Notes: generated by a model from the sequence alone, not told the origin. A DNA stretch of 64,000 nucleotides from Candidatus Rokuibacteriota bacterium (GCA_003220265.1 QHRW01000109.1:19060-83059); one strand, 5' to 3'. Shown: positions 42,167 through 51,440, counted from the first letter of the stretch. Program-made: numbers and translations.

Positions 42167-44604
42167 GCCCGGGCACACGCGGCCGCCGCGCCGCCGTCCT
42201 GGCCGGCGTCTTCGCCGTCGCAGCGGCGACACTCATGTACGAGATCCTGCTCACGCGAATCTTCAGCGTCACGATGTGGTACCACTTCGCGTTCCTGGCC
42301 GTCGCGGCTGCGCTGCTCGGCATGACGCTTGGCGCCGTCCTCGTGCAGGCGCGGCCGCGGACATTCAGCGCCGCCGCCGCGCCGCGACACCTCGCGACGT
42401 CCGCGCTGTTCTTCGCCATCGGCGTGCCGGCCACATTCCTTCTGCACCTGGCCATTCCGGTTGTGCCGACGCTGACGACCGCCGGCTTGCTGTCCGTCCT
42501 GATCACCTATGCCTTCATCGCCGTGCCGTTCGTGGCGAGCGGTGTCTGCATCTGCCTGGCGCTCACGCGGCTGCCTGGCCCGGTGTCCAGCATTTATGCG
42601 GCGGACCTGGCGGGGGCCGCCTGCGGCTGTCTCGCGACCGTGGGCGCGCTCAAGATCGCCGACGCGCCGGCGGCCGTGTTCCTGGTGGCCGCCCTCGCCG
42701 CCGCCGGCGCCGGCGCGTTTGCCGTCGCCACCGGCGCGCGACGGGCTCTCGCCGCCGCGCTGGTGCTCATCGCGGCCACCCTCGCGCTCGGAGGCACCGC
42801 GGCGTCCTGGCTCCGGCTGACGTGGGTGAAAGGCGGGTACGAGCGCGGTCCGACTCTGTACGAGCGCTGGAACAGCTACTCGCGCATCCGCGTCTCCGGC
42901 GATCTCGAGGCCACCTCGCCCCCGTTCGGATGGGGGCTCAGCCCGACCTACCGGCCGACGCGACACGTCGGGCAGCTCCTCCTCTCGATCGACGCCATCG
43001 CCGACACCGTGCTCACGCGCCTGGACGGCTCCCCGGCCGCGCTGGACTACCTCCGCTACGACGTGACGAACCTCGCCCACTACCTGCGCAGCGACGGCCG
43101 CGTGCTGGTCGTGGGCGCCGGCGGCGGCCGCGACGTTCTCTCGGCGCTGGCCTTCGGCCAGCGTCACGTGGTCGCCGTCGAGGTGAACGAAGCGATCCTC
43201 GACGCGCTGAACCACGTGTTCGGCGCGTACACGGGCCACCTCGACCGCCGGCCGTCGGTGCAGTTCGTCAACGACGAGGCCCGCAGCTACGTGGCGCGGC
43301 TGGACCAGCGCTTCGACATCATCCAGGTCTCGTTCATCGACACCTTTGCGGCCAGCGCGGCCGGAGCGTACGTGCTCACCGAGCATTCGCTCTACACCGT
43401 GGAGGCCTGGCGGACATTTCTCGATCGCCTCTCGCCGGACGGCATCCTGACGTTCTCGCGCTGGCACTTCCATCGGTTCCCCGCCGAGATTTGGCGCCTG
43501 GTGGCGCTCGGCACCACGTCGCTGCTCGAGTCCGGCGTCTCCCGGCCCCGCGATCACATGGTGCTCGTCAGGACGGAGCGCGGAGCCGACCCGCGCTATC
43601 CCACGACCGTCGGCGTCGGCACGCTGCTCGTCGCGCGGCAGCCGTTCTCGGACCGCGATCTCGCGGCGGTGCGCGAGCTCGCCACCCGGCTGGGATTCGA
43701 GGTGCTCCTCGACCCGCAGGCGATCGCCGATCCCATCCTGGCCGACCTCGCGTCGCCGGAGAGGCTTGGCGGCGTCGTGGCCCGTTCCGCGCTCGACATC
43801 TCCCCGCCGACCGACGACCGGCCATTCTTCTTCCACACGGTGCCGCTCGGACGAGCGCTCCGCTTCACGGCGACGGACCAGGGCAACGTGTCGTTCAACA
43901 CGACCGCCGTCCTCGTCCTGGTGGGCGGATTCGCGCTGACGGCGGGATTGACGATCGCGTGCCTCGCCGGCGTGATCGCCGTCCGCCGGCGCCATCCCGA
44001 GCACGGAGCCATCACCGTCGCCGATGCGACCTTCTTCGCCGCCATCGGGCTCGGGTACATCCTCGTCGAGATCTCCCAGCTCGAACGGCTCACCGTCGTC
44101 CTCGGTCACCCGACGCTGGGGCTCGTCGTCGTCCTGTTTGCCCTGCTCCTCTCGAGCGGGATGGGGAGCTTCGCCGTCGGCCGCTGGCCCACGGGCGGCT
44201 CGAGCCTCGCGCGGGCCGCCCCCATCATGGTCACCCCGGCGGTGCTTGCCGCCTTCGGCGCGCTGACGCCGATCGCGATCCCTTCGCTCTGGACTCTCCC
44301 CACGCCGTGGCGCATCACGCTGGCCGTCGCCGCGGTGGCGCCGATCGGATTCGCGATGGGCATGGTCTTTCCCCGCGGCCTCGAGATGGTGAGATCACGG
44401 GCGCCGGCGGCGACGCCATGGCTGTGGGCGGTCAACGGAGTCGCCTCCGTCCTGGGATCGCTGGCGGCGGTCCTGATCTCGATCTCGGCCGGGATCTCGA
44501 CCGCGTTCTGGAGCGGCACCGTCGCCTATGTGGCCGCGGCGGCGGCGGCGCTCTGGATGGGCGAGCGGGTTACTCGCGGGCACCCGCCGCGCGCAGGACG
44601 CTGA
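42163..44604 (+). CDS. spermidine-synthase-like protein embedded in a multi-pass membrane protein
   Basis: 813 residues. N-terminal membrane region (about 10-220, roughly six or seven helices), a central Rossmann domain (about 290-520) with GRVLVVGAGGGRDVLSAL and the VVAVEVNEAILD acidic turn typical of spermidine synthase-like methyltransferase folds, and a C-terminal membrane region (about 575-805). Such fused proteins are found in many environmental bacteria and their substrate is unknown. Coupling to a GT-C protein suggests modification of an envelope or lipid-linked molecule (inference). Confidence 0.78.
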   Translation: MSPGTRGRRAAVLAGVFAVAAATLMYEILLTRIFSVTMWYHFAFLAVAAALLGMTLGAVLVQARPRTFSAAAAPRHLATSALFFAIGVPATFLLHLAIPVVPTLTTAGLLSVLITYAFIAVPFVASGVCICLALTRLPGPVSSIYAADLAGAACGCLATVGALKIADAPAAVFLVAALAAAGAGAFAVATGARRALAAALVLIAATLALGGTAASWLRLTWVKGGYERGPTLYERWNSYSRIRVSGDLEATSPPFGWGLSPTYRPTRHVGQLLLSIDAIADTVLTRLDGSPAALDYLRYDVTNLAHYLRSDGRVLVVGAGGGRDVLSALAFGQRHVVAVEVNEAILDALNHVFGAYTGHLDRRPSVQFVNDEARSYVARLDQRFDIIQVSFIDTFAASAAGAYVLTEHSLYTVEAWRTFLDRLSPDGILTFSRWHFHRFPAEIWRLVALGTTSLLESGVSRPRDHMVLVRTERGADPRYPTTVGVGTLLVARQPFSDRDLAAVRELATRLGFEVLLDPQAIADPILADLASPERLGGVVARSALDISPPTDDRPFFFHTVPLGRALRFTATDQGNVSFNTTAVLVLVGGFALTAGLTIACLAGVIAVRRRHPEHGAITVADATFFAAIGLGYILVEISQLERLTVVLGHPTLGLVVVLFALLLSSGMGSFAVGRWPTGGSSLARAAPIMVTPAVLAAFGALTPIAIPSLWTLPTPWRITLAVAAVAPIGFAMGMVFPRGLEMVRSRAPAATPWLWAVNGVASVLGSLAAVLISISAGISTAFWSGTVAYVAAAAAALWMGERVTRGHPPRAGR

Positions 44605-45226
44605 TCACCTCCACCCGGCCCTCCTCCATCGCGATCGCGAGCGCCGTCTTTCCGCGATCGTCGCGGGCGACCACGTCGGCGCCGCGCGCGAGGAGACGCT
44701 TCGCGGTCTCGACCTTGCCGTAGGCCGCCGCCCACATCAGCGCCGTCCCGTTGTTCGCATAGCGGGCATTGACGTCGATGCCGGCGTCGAGCAGCAGCTC
44801 CACGCACTCTGCGTTGCCGTTGCCAGCCGCGTAGATCATCGCCGTCTTCTGCACGCGGTCGACCGGGGCGAGGTCCGCCTGGCGCTCGAGCAGGATCTTC
44901 ACGATCTCGACGTGGCCGCCGAACGCCGCGCTCATCAGCGGTGTCACCCGGGCCAGGTTGGCGAGATTCACGTTCGCTCCGCGCTCGACGAGCAGCTTCG
45001 CCATGGCGGGCTGGCCGGTGCGGGCGGCGATGTTGAGCGGCGTGTCGCCGACACGATCGCGGGCGTCGGGATTGGCGCCCTGGTCGAGCAGCGCCCGCAC
45101 GGCCGCCTCCTTCCCGGCCCGGGCGGCCACGAGCAGGTCGAAGTTGATGTTGCGCTGCTGCCCCGCCGCGCCGGCCGGGATGATGGCCAGGCTCAGGACG
45201 AGCAGGCCAAGGCGGAAGGTCGTCAT
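44570..45226 (-). CDS. periplasmic ankyrin-repeat protein
   Basis: 218 residues from the ATG at 45226. Signal peptide (about 1-21, MTTFRLGLLVLSLAIIPAGA), then about six ankyrin repeats (for example GDTPLNIAARTGQPAMAKLL, followed by VTPLMSAAFGGHVEIVKILL). It is a binding scaffold exported to the periplasm. It is divergent from the PQQ quinoprotein gene and its 3' end overlaps the preceding membrane gene by 35 bp. Confidence 0.85.
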   Translation of the reverse strand: MTTFRLGLLVLSLAIIPAGAAGQQRNINFDLLVAARAGKEAAVRALLDQGANPDARDRVGDTPLNIAARTGQPAMAKLLVERGANVNLANLARVTPLMSAAFGGHVEIVKILLERQADLAPVDRVQKTAMIYAAGNGNAECVELLLDAGIDVNARYANNGTALMWAAAYGKVETAKRLLARGADVVARDDRGKTALAIAMEEGRVEVISVLRAAGARE

Positions 45227-45245
45227 CGTTGCGTGTCGGTGGTTG

Positions 45246-45274
45246 TTGCTCACCGCGGAAGCCGCGGTTATGAT
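45246..45274 (+). promoter_or_regulatory. promoter of the quinoprotein gene with a perfect palindrome filling the spacer
   Basis: TTGCTC (45246-45251) and TATGAT (45269-45274) are spaced exactly 17 bp apart. The whole spacer is the 17-bp palindrome ACCGCGGAAGCCGCGGT (7-bp arms, 3-bp centre). Transcription would start near 45281, about 50 nt before the ATG at 45331. A protein bound to the spacer would block or remodel the promoter, so this looks like an operator. It also lies 20 bp from the divergent ankyrin gene start. Confidence 0.5.
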
Positions 45275-45330
45275 ACCGCGCCATCGGCCGGTGCGCGTTC
45301 TTGTCCGCCGGTCAACCAAAGGGGGCACGC

Positions 45331-47058
45331 ATGAAGCACAGAATCTTCGCCCAGTCCGCGCAGTGCCTGCTTGCCGCCGCAGCGTTGATCGTCCTCGTCG
45401 GCGGCTGCGCCACGGAGATGAAGGAGCAGCCGCGCACCGCCGCCGCCACCATGCCGGCAGGGGTCAACGTGACCCAGGCGATGCTCACCGCCGCCGGCCG
45501 CCAGTCGCAGGACTGGCTCCACACGAACGGTGACTACGCGCAGCTCCGCTACTACCCGGGCAACCAGATCAACACCGGAAACGTCGACAAGCTGCGGGTC
45601 AAGTTCGTCGTGCAGACCGAGGTCGTCGAGTCGATGGAGACCGCGCCGATCGTCGTCAACGGCATGATGTTCTTGACGACGGCGTACAACCACGTCTACG
45701 CGGTCGACGCCGCCACCGGCAAGGAGCACTGGCACTACAAGCACAAGATGGGGCCGGTGACCACGTTCTGCTGCGGACCGAACAACCGCGGCGTGGCGGT
45801 CTCCGGCGGGCGGCTCTTCATGGGCACGCTCGATTCCAAGCTCGTCGCGCTCGACGCCAAGAGCGGCGACCGTCTGTGGGAGACGCAGATCGCCGACCCC
45901 GAGAAGGGCTACAGCGAGACGATGGCGCCGACCGTCGTCGACGACAAGGTGCTGATCGGGACCAACGGCGGCGAGTACGGGATCCGCGGGTTCGTGAAGG
46001 CGTACTCCGCCGCCGACGGCAAGCTGCTGTGGACGTTCTATACGATCCCGGAGAAGGGCCACGAAGGCGTCTGGGCCGTGAACGATGCGACGGGCCGGAA
46101 CATGAAGCGCGACATCGCCGCCGAGAAAGCGCAGTTCGCCAAGGACAGCTCGTTCTGGCATACGCTGGGCGGCGGCGTGTGGATGAACCCGGCGGTCGAC
46201 CTTGCCGCGCGCACCATCTGGTTCGTCGTCGGCAATCCCTCACCCGATCTCTACGGCGCCGAGCGGCCGGGCGACAACCTCTATACGGACTCGATCGTGG
46301 CGGTGAACCTCGACACGGGCGCCCACAAGTGCCACTTCCAGTACGTCGCTCACGACGTGTGGGACCTGGACGCGGTGAGCCCGCCCATCCTCGTCGACGT
46401 GAAGGATCAGGCCGGCAAGACGATCCCCGGCGTGATCCACGGCGGGAAGACCGGGCACGTCTACGTCCACGACCGCTCCAACTGCAACCTCATCCGCTTC
46501 TCCGAGACGATGATTCCGCAGGAGAACATGTGGGTTCTGCCGACCGCCAGCGGTGCGCGCATGCTGCCCGGCGCCAACGGCGGTGTGGAGTGGTCCCCGA
46601 TGTCGTTCGACCCCAGCTCGCGGCTGGCCATCGCCCTCAACCTGCACCAGCCGATGACCTACCACGTCGAGACGGCGAAATACCCGGGCGGCTCCAAGCT
46701 CTGGCTCGGTGGCGCCTTCAAGGTGATCCCGGCCGAGAAGCAGTGGGGTCGGGTGGCGGCAGTGGACATCGACAGCGGCAAGGTCGCCTGGAAGCACGAC
46801 ACCGAGCAGCCGCTGATCGGCGGCGGATTGGCCACGGCCGGCGGGTTGTACTTCTTCGGGGAGGGCAACGGGAGCTTCAACGCGCTGGACTCGAAGACCG
46901 GCAAGAAGCTGTGGACGTTCAACTGCGGCGCCGGCGCCAACGCGATGCCGGTCGCCTACACGGTCGGGGGGAAACAGCACATCGCGATGGGATGCGGCGG
47001 GAACACCCAGATCGACTTCAAGCGCGGCAACAGCGTGTTCGTGTTCACGGTTGACTAG
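45331..47058 (+). CDS. PQQ-dependent dehydrogenase-like lipoprotein (eight-bladed propeller)
   Basis: 575 residues from the ATG at 45331, preceded by AAGGGGGC. Lipobox VGGC (about residue 27). The quinoprotein propeller shows [15 protein letters not shown], the vicinal disulfide pair in [13 protein letters not shown] (ring stacking over PQQ), [26 protein letters not shown] and repeated W-motifs such as LWTFYTIP. The position aligned by eye to the catalytic Asp of methanol dehydrogenases reads AVNLDTG, with Asn in place of the usual Asp, so activity is uncertain. It would oxidise alcohols or sugars and pass electrons to a cytochrome c, and one is encoded next. Confidence 0.88.
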   Translation: MKHRIFAQSAQCLLAAAALIVLVGGCATEMKEQPRTAAATMPAGVNVTQAMLTAAGRQSQDWLHTNGDYAQLRYYPGNQINTGNVDKLRVKFVVQTEVVESMETAPIVVNGMMFLTTAYNHVYAVDAATGKEHWHYKHKMGPVTTFCCGPNNRGVAVSGGRLFMGTLDSKLVALDAKSGDRLWETQIADPEKGYSETMAPTVVDDKVLIGTNGGEYGIRGFVKAYSAADGKLLWTFYTIPEKGHEGVWAVNDATGRNMKRDIAAEKAQFAKDSSFWHTLGGGVWMNPAVDLAARTIWFVVGNPSPDLYGAERPGDNLYTDSIVAVNLDTGAHKCHFQYVAHDVWDLDAVSPPILVDVKDQAGKTIPGVIHGGKTGHVYVHDRSNCNLIRFSETMIPQENMWVLPTASGARMLPGANGGVEWSPMSFDPSSRLAIALNLHQPMTYHVETAKYPGGSKLWLGGAFKVIPAEKQWGRVAAVDIDSGKVAWKHDTEQPLIGGGLATAGGLYFFGEGNGSFNALDSKTGKKLWTFNCGAGANAMPVAYTVGGKQHIAMGCGGNTQIDFKRGNSVFVFTVD

Positions 47059-47076
47059 GCCGGGCGTCCGCGGTTG

Positions 47077-47106
47077 CCGGAGGGCCGCCGGGCGGCGGCC
47101 CTCCGG
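47077..47106 (+). terminator. perfect 13-bp hairpin between the quinoprotein and cytochrome genes
   Basis: CCGGAGGGCCGCC pairs perfectly with GGCGGCCCTCCGG around the loop GGGC. It starts 18 nt after the quinoprotein stop. No T-tract follows, and the cytochrome reading frame begins within or just after it, so it may attenuate or process the transcript and not fully terminate it. Confidence 0.5.
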
Positions 47107-47694
47107 TTGACAGGCCGCGCGGTCGCGCCGCTCGTGCTGGCGACACTCGTCATCGTCGCGGCGCAGGCGGCGTGGGGGCAGGACGTGGAGGCCGGCCGCG
47201 AGAAGGCGGCGCCTTGCCAGGCCTGTCACGGCCCCAACGGCAACTCGACGGTCCCGCTCTTTCCGATCCTCGCCGGTCAAACCGCGCGCTACCTCTATCT
47301 CCAGCTCCGGGACTACCAGGAGGGGCGCCGCCAAGATCCCCTGATGGATCCGTTTGCGGCGAGCCTGTCGCGGCAGGACGCGCTCGACCTCGCCGCGTTC
47401 TTTGCCGCTCAGAAGCCGCTCGCGACCGCGTTCAACCCCGATCCCCAGAAGGCCGCGCGGGGCGAGAAGAAGGCCGCGGAGACGCTGTGCACGATGTGCC
47501 ACCTCAAGCAATTCATGGGGCAGAACGAGATCCCGCGCGTGGCGGGTCAGCACTACGAGTACATCGTCAAGCAGATGCGCGACTTCAAGTCGGGAACGCG
47601 GACGAACGACGCCGGGAACATGGCGAGCGTCTCGAAGACGCTCTCGGAGGAGGACGTCGACGACCTCGGCCACTATCTCGCCGGCCTGTATTGA
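47107..47694 (+). CDS. dihaem cytochrome c (c4/c553-like), periplasmic
   Basis: About 195 residues if the TTG at 47107 is the start; an earlier TTG at 47074 lies upstream of the 47077-47106 hairpin. Signal peptide (LATLVIVAAQAAWG, cleavage near WGQ). Two haem-binding sites: CQACH in the first half and CTMCH in the second. Candidate axial Met ligands are near LMDPFAAS and NMASV, matching the two-domain c4 pattern. It is the likely electron acceptor for the quinoprotein upstream. The unusual hairpin around the start suggests low or regulated translation. Confidence 0.82.
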   Translation: MTGRAVAPLVLATLVIVAAQAAWGQDVEAGREKAAPCQACHGPNGNSTVPLFPILAGQTARYLYLQLRDYQEGRRQDPLMDPFAASLSRQDALDLAAFFAAQKPLATAFNPDPQKAARGEKKAAETLCTMCHLKQFMGQNEIPRVAGQHYEYIVKQMRDFKSGTRTNDAGNMASVSKTLSEEDVDDLGHYLAGLY

Positions 47695-47705
47695 AGCCTC
47701 GTCAC

Positions 47706-47734
47706 TTGTAAAGATGACAGCCGTGGGGTAGTGT
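47706..47734 (+). promoter_or_regulatory. sigma-70-type promoter, possibly leaderless transcript
   Basis: TTGTAA (47706-47711) and TAGTGT (47729-47734) are separated by exactly 17 bp. The predicted start falls at 47740-47742, on the GTG start codon of the next small secreted-protein gene, so the mRNA would be leaderless or nearly so. Confidence 0.4.
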
Positions 47735-47741
47735 CGCGGCC

Positions 47742-48026
47742 GTGAAGTTCCTCACCGTCGCGCTGGGCGTCCTCCTGCTCCTGCTGACGCCTCTCGCGCA
47801 CGGAAGTCCTGTCGATCCCAGCATCCCCGGGTTCTGGGACGACGGCGACTACGACGACGTCATCCTGCTGCTGACCTCGAACCTGCATTTCCTCGATACC
47901 ACCGACCGAATTCTCCTCGGCCTCTCCGACGCGGTCGCCGAGAACATCGTCGAGCGTCCCGCGACGATTGGAGAGCCGCGCACCTACCACCCCGGCCCTC
48001 CTCGCGCTCCTCCCGTCACCTTCTGA
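47742..48026 (+). CDS. small secreted protein, unknown
   Basis: 94 residues from a GTG. Signal peptide (KFLTVALGVLLLLLTP, cleavage near AHGSP), then an acidic segment FWDDGDYDDVILLL and a Pro-rich tail. I do not recognise it. No Shine-Dalgarno sequence is visible, consistent with the leaderless promoter just upstream. Its position between cytochrome and beta-propeller genes suggests the PQQ locus. Confidence 0.55.
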   Translation: MKFLTVALGVLLLLLTPLAHGSPVDPSIPGFWDDGDYDDVILLLTSNLHFLDTTDRILLGLSDAVAENIVERPATIGEPRTYHPGPPRAPPVTF

Positions 48027-48078
48027 CGGCCGCTCGGTCGATTTCTCCAGGAGAACGACAACGGGAGGAGACCCATCA

Positions 48079-49311
48079 ATGAAGACCTATGCGTGGATCC
48101 TGGCAGTGATCCTGTCTGCGGGTCTGTTGAGCGCCGGCGTGCTGCAGGCGGACGAGTCGCAGGCGAACCACAGGGCGATCAGGCTACTCTCCACCATTCC
48201 GATTCCGCCGAACGTCGCCAGCAACTCCAGCATGATGGTGGTCTTCGACATCAGCTGGGTCGATCCGGAGACGCAGCGGTACTACCTGGCGGATCGGTCC
48301 AACGCCGTCATCGATGTCATCGACGCCAGGCACGATGCCTTCATCAAGCAGATCTCGGGCAACTTCAAAGGATTCACCGGGAGCAACGACACGTCTGGCC
48401 CCAACGGTGTGGTGGTCGGCGGGCGGTGGCTGTTCGTGACCGACGCCAACAGCCGGGTCGTCAGCATCGATCTCCAGACCGACACCATCGCCGATGCCGT
48501 CTCCACGGGCGGCGCGGCGGGTCTGCGGTCGGACGAGCTCGCGTACGACCCCAAGGGCGGCGTGCTCCTGGTGGTGAACAACGCGGATTCGCCGCCGTTC
48601 GCCACGCTGATCAGCGTCAACAAGGCGAACGGCCACCTCACCGTCGGCCAGCGCATCACCTTCACGGATGCGACGAACGGCGCCGAGCAGCCGGTGTGGA
48701 ATCCCACGACCGGGCTCTTCTACGTCTCGATCCCGGAGGTGAACGGTCCCGGCGGCACCGGCCAGCACGGCGCCGTCGCGAGAATCAATCCGAAGACCGG
48801 CGTGGAAGTGTTGCCGGAGTTCCCGGTGGATTTCTGCCAGCCGGCCGGCCTCGCGCTCGGGCCCAAGCAGGACCTCCTTCTCGGCTGCAGCGTGGTCTTC
48901 GACACGCTGGGCGGTCCGTGGACCCCGGCGGATGTGAACACTGCCGCCCCGCAACAGATCATCATGGACGCGAAGTCGGGCAAGATCGATTCGCAGATTC
49001 CCGGTGTAGGCGGCTCGGACGAGGTCTGGTTCAACTCCGGCGACGGGCGCTATTACACGGCCTCCCGCGCGAATCCGGCGGGGCCGGTCCTCGGCGTCAT
49101 CGACGCCAAGAGCCAACACCTCGTACAGGTGGTGCCGACGTTCAACACGCCGGCCAGCGCGCCTGCCCCCCGCGGGACCGCGCATTCGGTGGCCGTCAAT
49201 CCGCATAACAATCATGTCTTCGTCCCCTTGCCCGCCAACAACGTCTTCCCGAACTGCCTGACCGGATGCATTGCCGTGTACGGGACGCCAAAGGGAGATG
49301 ACGACGACTGA
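48079..49311 (+). CDS. secreted beta-propeller protein (SMP-30/YVTN-like)
   Basis: 410 residues from the ATG at 48079 with a GGGAGGAG ribosome-binding site. Signal peptide (about 1-25), then repeating blades with YLADRSNAVIDVIDA, WLFVTDANSRVVSID, LAYDPKGGVLLVVN and FNSGDGRYYTASR. The C-terminus ends in a CLTGC cysteine pair and an Asp-rich tail. A structural or binding protein near PQQ redox genes; such propellers often accompany quinoprotein pathways. Confidence 0.82.
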   Translation: MKTYAWILAVILSAGLLSAGVLQADESQANHRAIRLLSTIPIPPNVASNSSMMVVFDISWVDPETQRYYLADRSNAVIDVIDARHDAFIKQISGNFKGFTGSNDTSGPNGVVVGGRWLFVTDANSRVVSIDLQTDTIADAVSTGGAAGLRSDELAYDPKGGVLLVVNNADSPPFATLISVNKANGHLTVGQRITFTDATNGAEQPVWNPTTGLFYVSIPEVNGPGGTGQHGAVARINPKTGVEVLPEFPVDFCQPAGLALGPKQDLLLGCSVVFDTLGGPWTPADVNTAAPQQIIMDAKSGKIDSQIPGVGGSDEVWFNSGDGRYYTASRANPAGPVLGVIDAKSQHLVQVVPTFNTPASAPAPRGTAHSVAVNPHNNHVFVPLPANNVFPNCLTGCIAVYGTPKGDDDD

Positions 49312-49320
49312 GGTTTTCGT

Positions 49321-49375
49321 GCGCTGAGGTAGCCCGCGAATGGGACGGCGGCAGCTCGCCGCCGTCCCTCAGCGC
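49321..49375. terminator. nested bidirectional hairpin between convergent beta-propeller genes
   Basis: Inner stem GGGACGGCGGC/GCCGCCGTCCC (49342-49352 with 49358-49368, loop AGCTC). Outer arms GCGCTGAGG (49321-49329) and CCTCAGCGC (49367-49375) can extend it, sharing two bases with the inner stem. It overlaps the stop codon of the leftward gene. Confidence 0.5.
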
Positions 49376-50529
49376 ATGTTGCCCGTGTGTCCGAGGGAAT
49401 AGCGACCCGGCTGCGGCCACAGCGTGAGCCCGTGCGGCTCGCGCCCGACCGGAATGCTCTTCACCTCGCCGGTCGTCGTGTCGATGACGTACACCACGTC
49501 GTCGTAGCGGCCGGAGAGCCACAGGTGCTTGCCGTCAACGCTGACGTTGCCCATGTCGGGGCTGCCGGCGCCGGGAATCGGCCACGTGGTCACGACCTTC
49601 CGCGTCGCGAAGTCGATCACCGCCACGCTCCCCTTGCCGGCGCCGCGCTTGCCGCCGATCCTCGGGAACCCGCGGTTCGCCACGTACAGCTTGGTCGCGT
49701 CCCGGCTCGGATAGAGACCGTGCGTGCCGATGCCGGTCGGGATGAAGCCGATGCGCTTGAACGCGTCGCCGTCGATGAGGTGCATACCCCCGGCCCGGAG
49801 GTCGGCGACGTAGAAGATCGCGCCGTCGGGGCTGACCCGAATGTCTTGCGGGATGCCATGATCCGGCAGCGTGAGGTACCCCAGCACCTTGCGGGCGCTC
49901 CAGTCGATCTTGGCCAGCCGCCCGGCATACTCACAGGTCATGATCAGATAGCGGCCGTCGATCGAGTAGTCGCCGTGGTTGATCCCCGCGCATCGCGGCG
50001 CCGAGATCGAGCCCTGGAGCGCCATCGTCTTCGGGTCGCGAAAGTCGAGGCGCTTGAACGCTTCCGCCACGACGACGGCGGAGCGGCCGTCCGGCGTGAA
50101 GTACATGTTGTACGGATCGTCGACGGCGACCGGCTTGCCGGGCTTCGCGGTCACCGGATCGATGGGGGTCAGCGTCCCGTCCGTGCGGCCCTCGGCATTG
50201 TTGGTCACCCAGAGAGTGGTCAAATCCCACGACGGCACCACGTGCTGCGGATTCGTACCGACCTTGAAGCGATCGACCACGGCCAGGGTCGCCGGATCGA
50301 TGACGTAGACGTCGTTCGACTTCAGATGCGGCACGTAGACGCGTACGGGCATCGTCGCGAGGGCCGGGCTCACCTTGTCCGGCATCGTCTCGCTGTAGAG
50401 ATTGTTCGGGTCGACGACGCTCGGCATCCCCGGCACTGTCACGACAGCGGTGGCCGCGCCGGCCATCGGACATGTTCCGCCGGCGACCAGGATCACGGCC
50501 AGAAAGCACGCGCGACTGAGCGATCGCAT
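49369..50529 (-). CDS. secreted YncE-like beta-propeller protein
   Basis: 386 residues from the ATG at 50529 with an AGGAAGGA ribosome-binding site. Signal peptide (about 1-25). YVTN-type repeats: DVYVIDPATLAVVDRFKVG, VTNNAEGR, YFTPDGRSAVVVAE, IRVSPDGAIFYVADL, KHLWLSGRYDDVVYVIDT. YncE-like proteins are periplasmic, often linked with PQQ-dependent catabolism. It lies 10 nt downstream of the creatininase-family gene in the same operon. Confidence 0.85.
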   Translation of the reverse strand: MRSLSRACFLAVILVAGGTCPMAGAATAVVTVPGMPSVVDPNNLYSETMPDKVSPALATMPVRVYVPHLKSNDVYVIDPATLAVVDRFKVGTNPQHVVPSWDLTTLWVTNNAEGRTDGTLTPIDPVTAKPGKPVAVDDPYNMYFTPDGRSAVVVAEAFKRLDFRDPKTMALQGSISAPRCAGINHGDYSIDGRYLIMTCEYAGRLAKIDWSARKVLGYLTLPDHGIPQDIRVSPDGAIFYVADLRAGGMHLIDGDAFKRIGFIPTGIGTHGLYPSRDATKLYVANRGFPRIGGKRGAGKGSVAVIDFATRKVVTTWPIPGAGSPDMGNVSVDGKHLWLSGRYDDVVYVIDTTTGEVKSIPVGREPHGLTLWPQPGRYSLGHTGNMR

Positions 50530-50539
50530 GAGTCCTTCC

Positions 50540-51340
50540 TCAGCGTTGACTGATCGAGCGTCGGATCGCAGCCACCGTACGCTCGATGATGAGGTCGATG
50601 CCAAGCCGGCCGAGCTCGGCGCTGGCCCGCCGCGGGTCGCCATCGGCGCCGGTGCCGGCGCCGGGCACGCGGGCCTCGGGCGGCGACGGCCGCACCAGGC
50701 CGGGATCGATCGCCAGCATCAGCGCCGTGTCCGGCAGGGCGGCGTGTTCGCCGAGCTCGTCCGGCCGGTAGCCCCGCGCCCGCAGGAGATCGCGAAATCC
50801 CGCCGTCGCCGCCTGATAGTATGCCTCGATCGCGTGGACACGGACCGGTGTCGAGGCCCACTCGCGGTTGAGGTGCGCCGCCACCGCCTTCTGCCCGGCC
50901 TGCGTCGAGCCATGGTCGCCGAGCAACACGATGTCGCGGAAGCCATGCAGCCTGACGCTGCGCGCGGCCGACTCCAGCGCGCGCCGGAACACGTCGTCGG
51001 GTACCGTGATCGTCCCGGGAAAACGCATGTGGCCGGTCGGCGGGCTGACGCCGCCCTCCGGCACGTACGCCATGACCGGCCCGACCAGCGCGTTACCAAG
51101 TGTTCGTGCGATCCGCGCGGACAGTGTGCGCACGCGCACGTTATGCTTGCCGAGCGCCATGTGGGGTCCGTTCTGCTCGGTGCCACCGATCGGAAGGATG
51201 ATCGTGGTGGTGCCCGCGTCGACGAGTGCCCGCAGCTCCGGCCACGTCAGCTCCTCGAGAAACACCGTCTCGGGCGCAGCGGCCAGGGCCGGCGTCGCCA
51301 GCAAAAACAGGAATGACACGATTGCGACCACATTCCTCAC
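50540..51340 (-). CDS. exported creatininase-family protein
   Basis: 266 residues from a GTG at 51340. Signal peptide (about 1-20, VVAIVSFLFLLATPALA). Creatinine amidohydrolase domain with LPIGGTEQNGPHMALGKHN (metal His/Asn region), a GHMRFPG strand and GDHGSTQAGQ. The family includes creatininase and MftE-type peptidases; export to the periplasm is less common. Paired in an operon with the YncE-like protein. Confidence 0.85.
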   Translation of the reverse strand: MRNVVAIVSFLFLLATPALAAAPETVFLEELTWPELRALVDAGTTTIILPIGGTEQNGPHMALGKHNVRVRTLSARIARTLGNALVGPVMAYVPEGGVSPPTGHMRFPGTITVPDDVFRRALESAARSVRLHGFRDIVLLGDHGSTQAGQKAVAAHLNREWASTPVRVHAIEAYYQAATAGFRDLLRARGYRPDELGEHAALPDTALMLAIDPGLVRPSPPEARVPGAGTGADGDPRRASAELGRLGIDLIIERTVAAIRRSISQR

Positions 51341-51440
51341 GCGCGTCGCTCAACCCTAGCCCGAAAGCTCGCGGCGCTCCAAATTGTTCGTGCTCATGCG
51401 CAGAATCCTCGCGCGGCAACGTCCTCTCGATCGGGCACGG

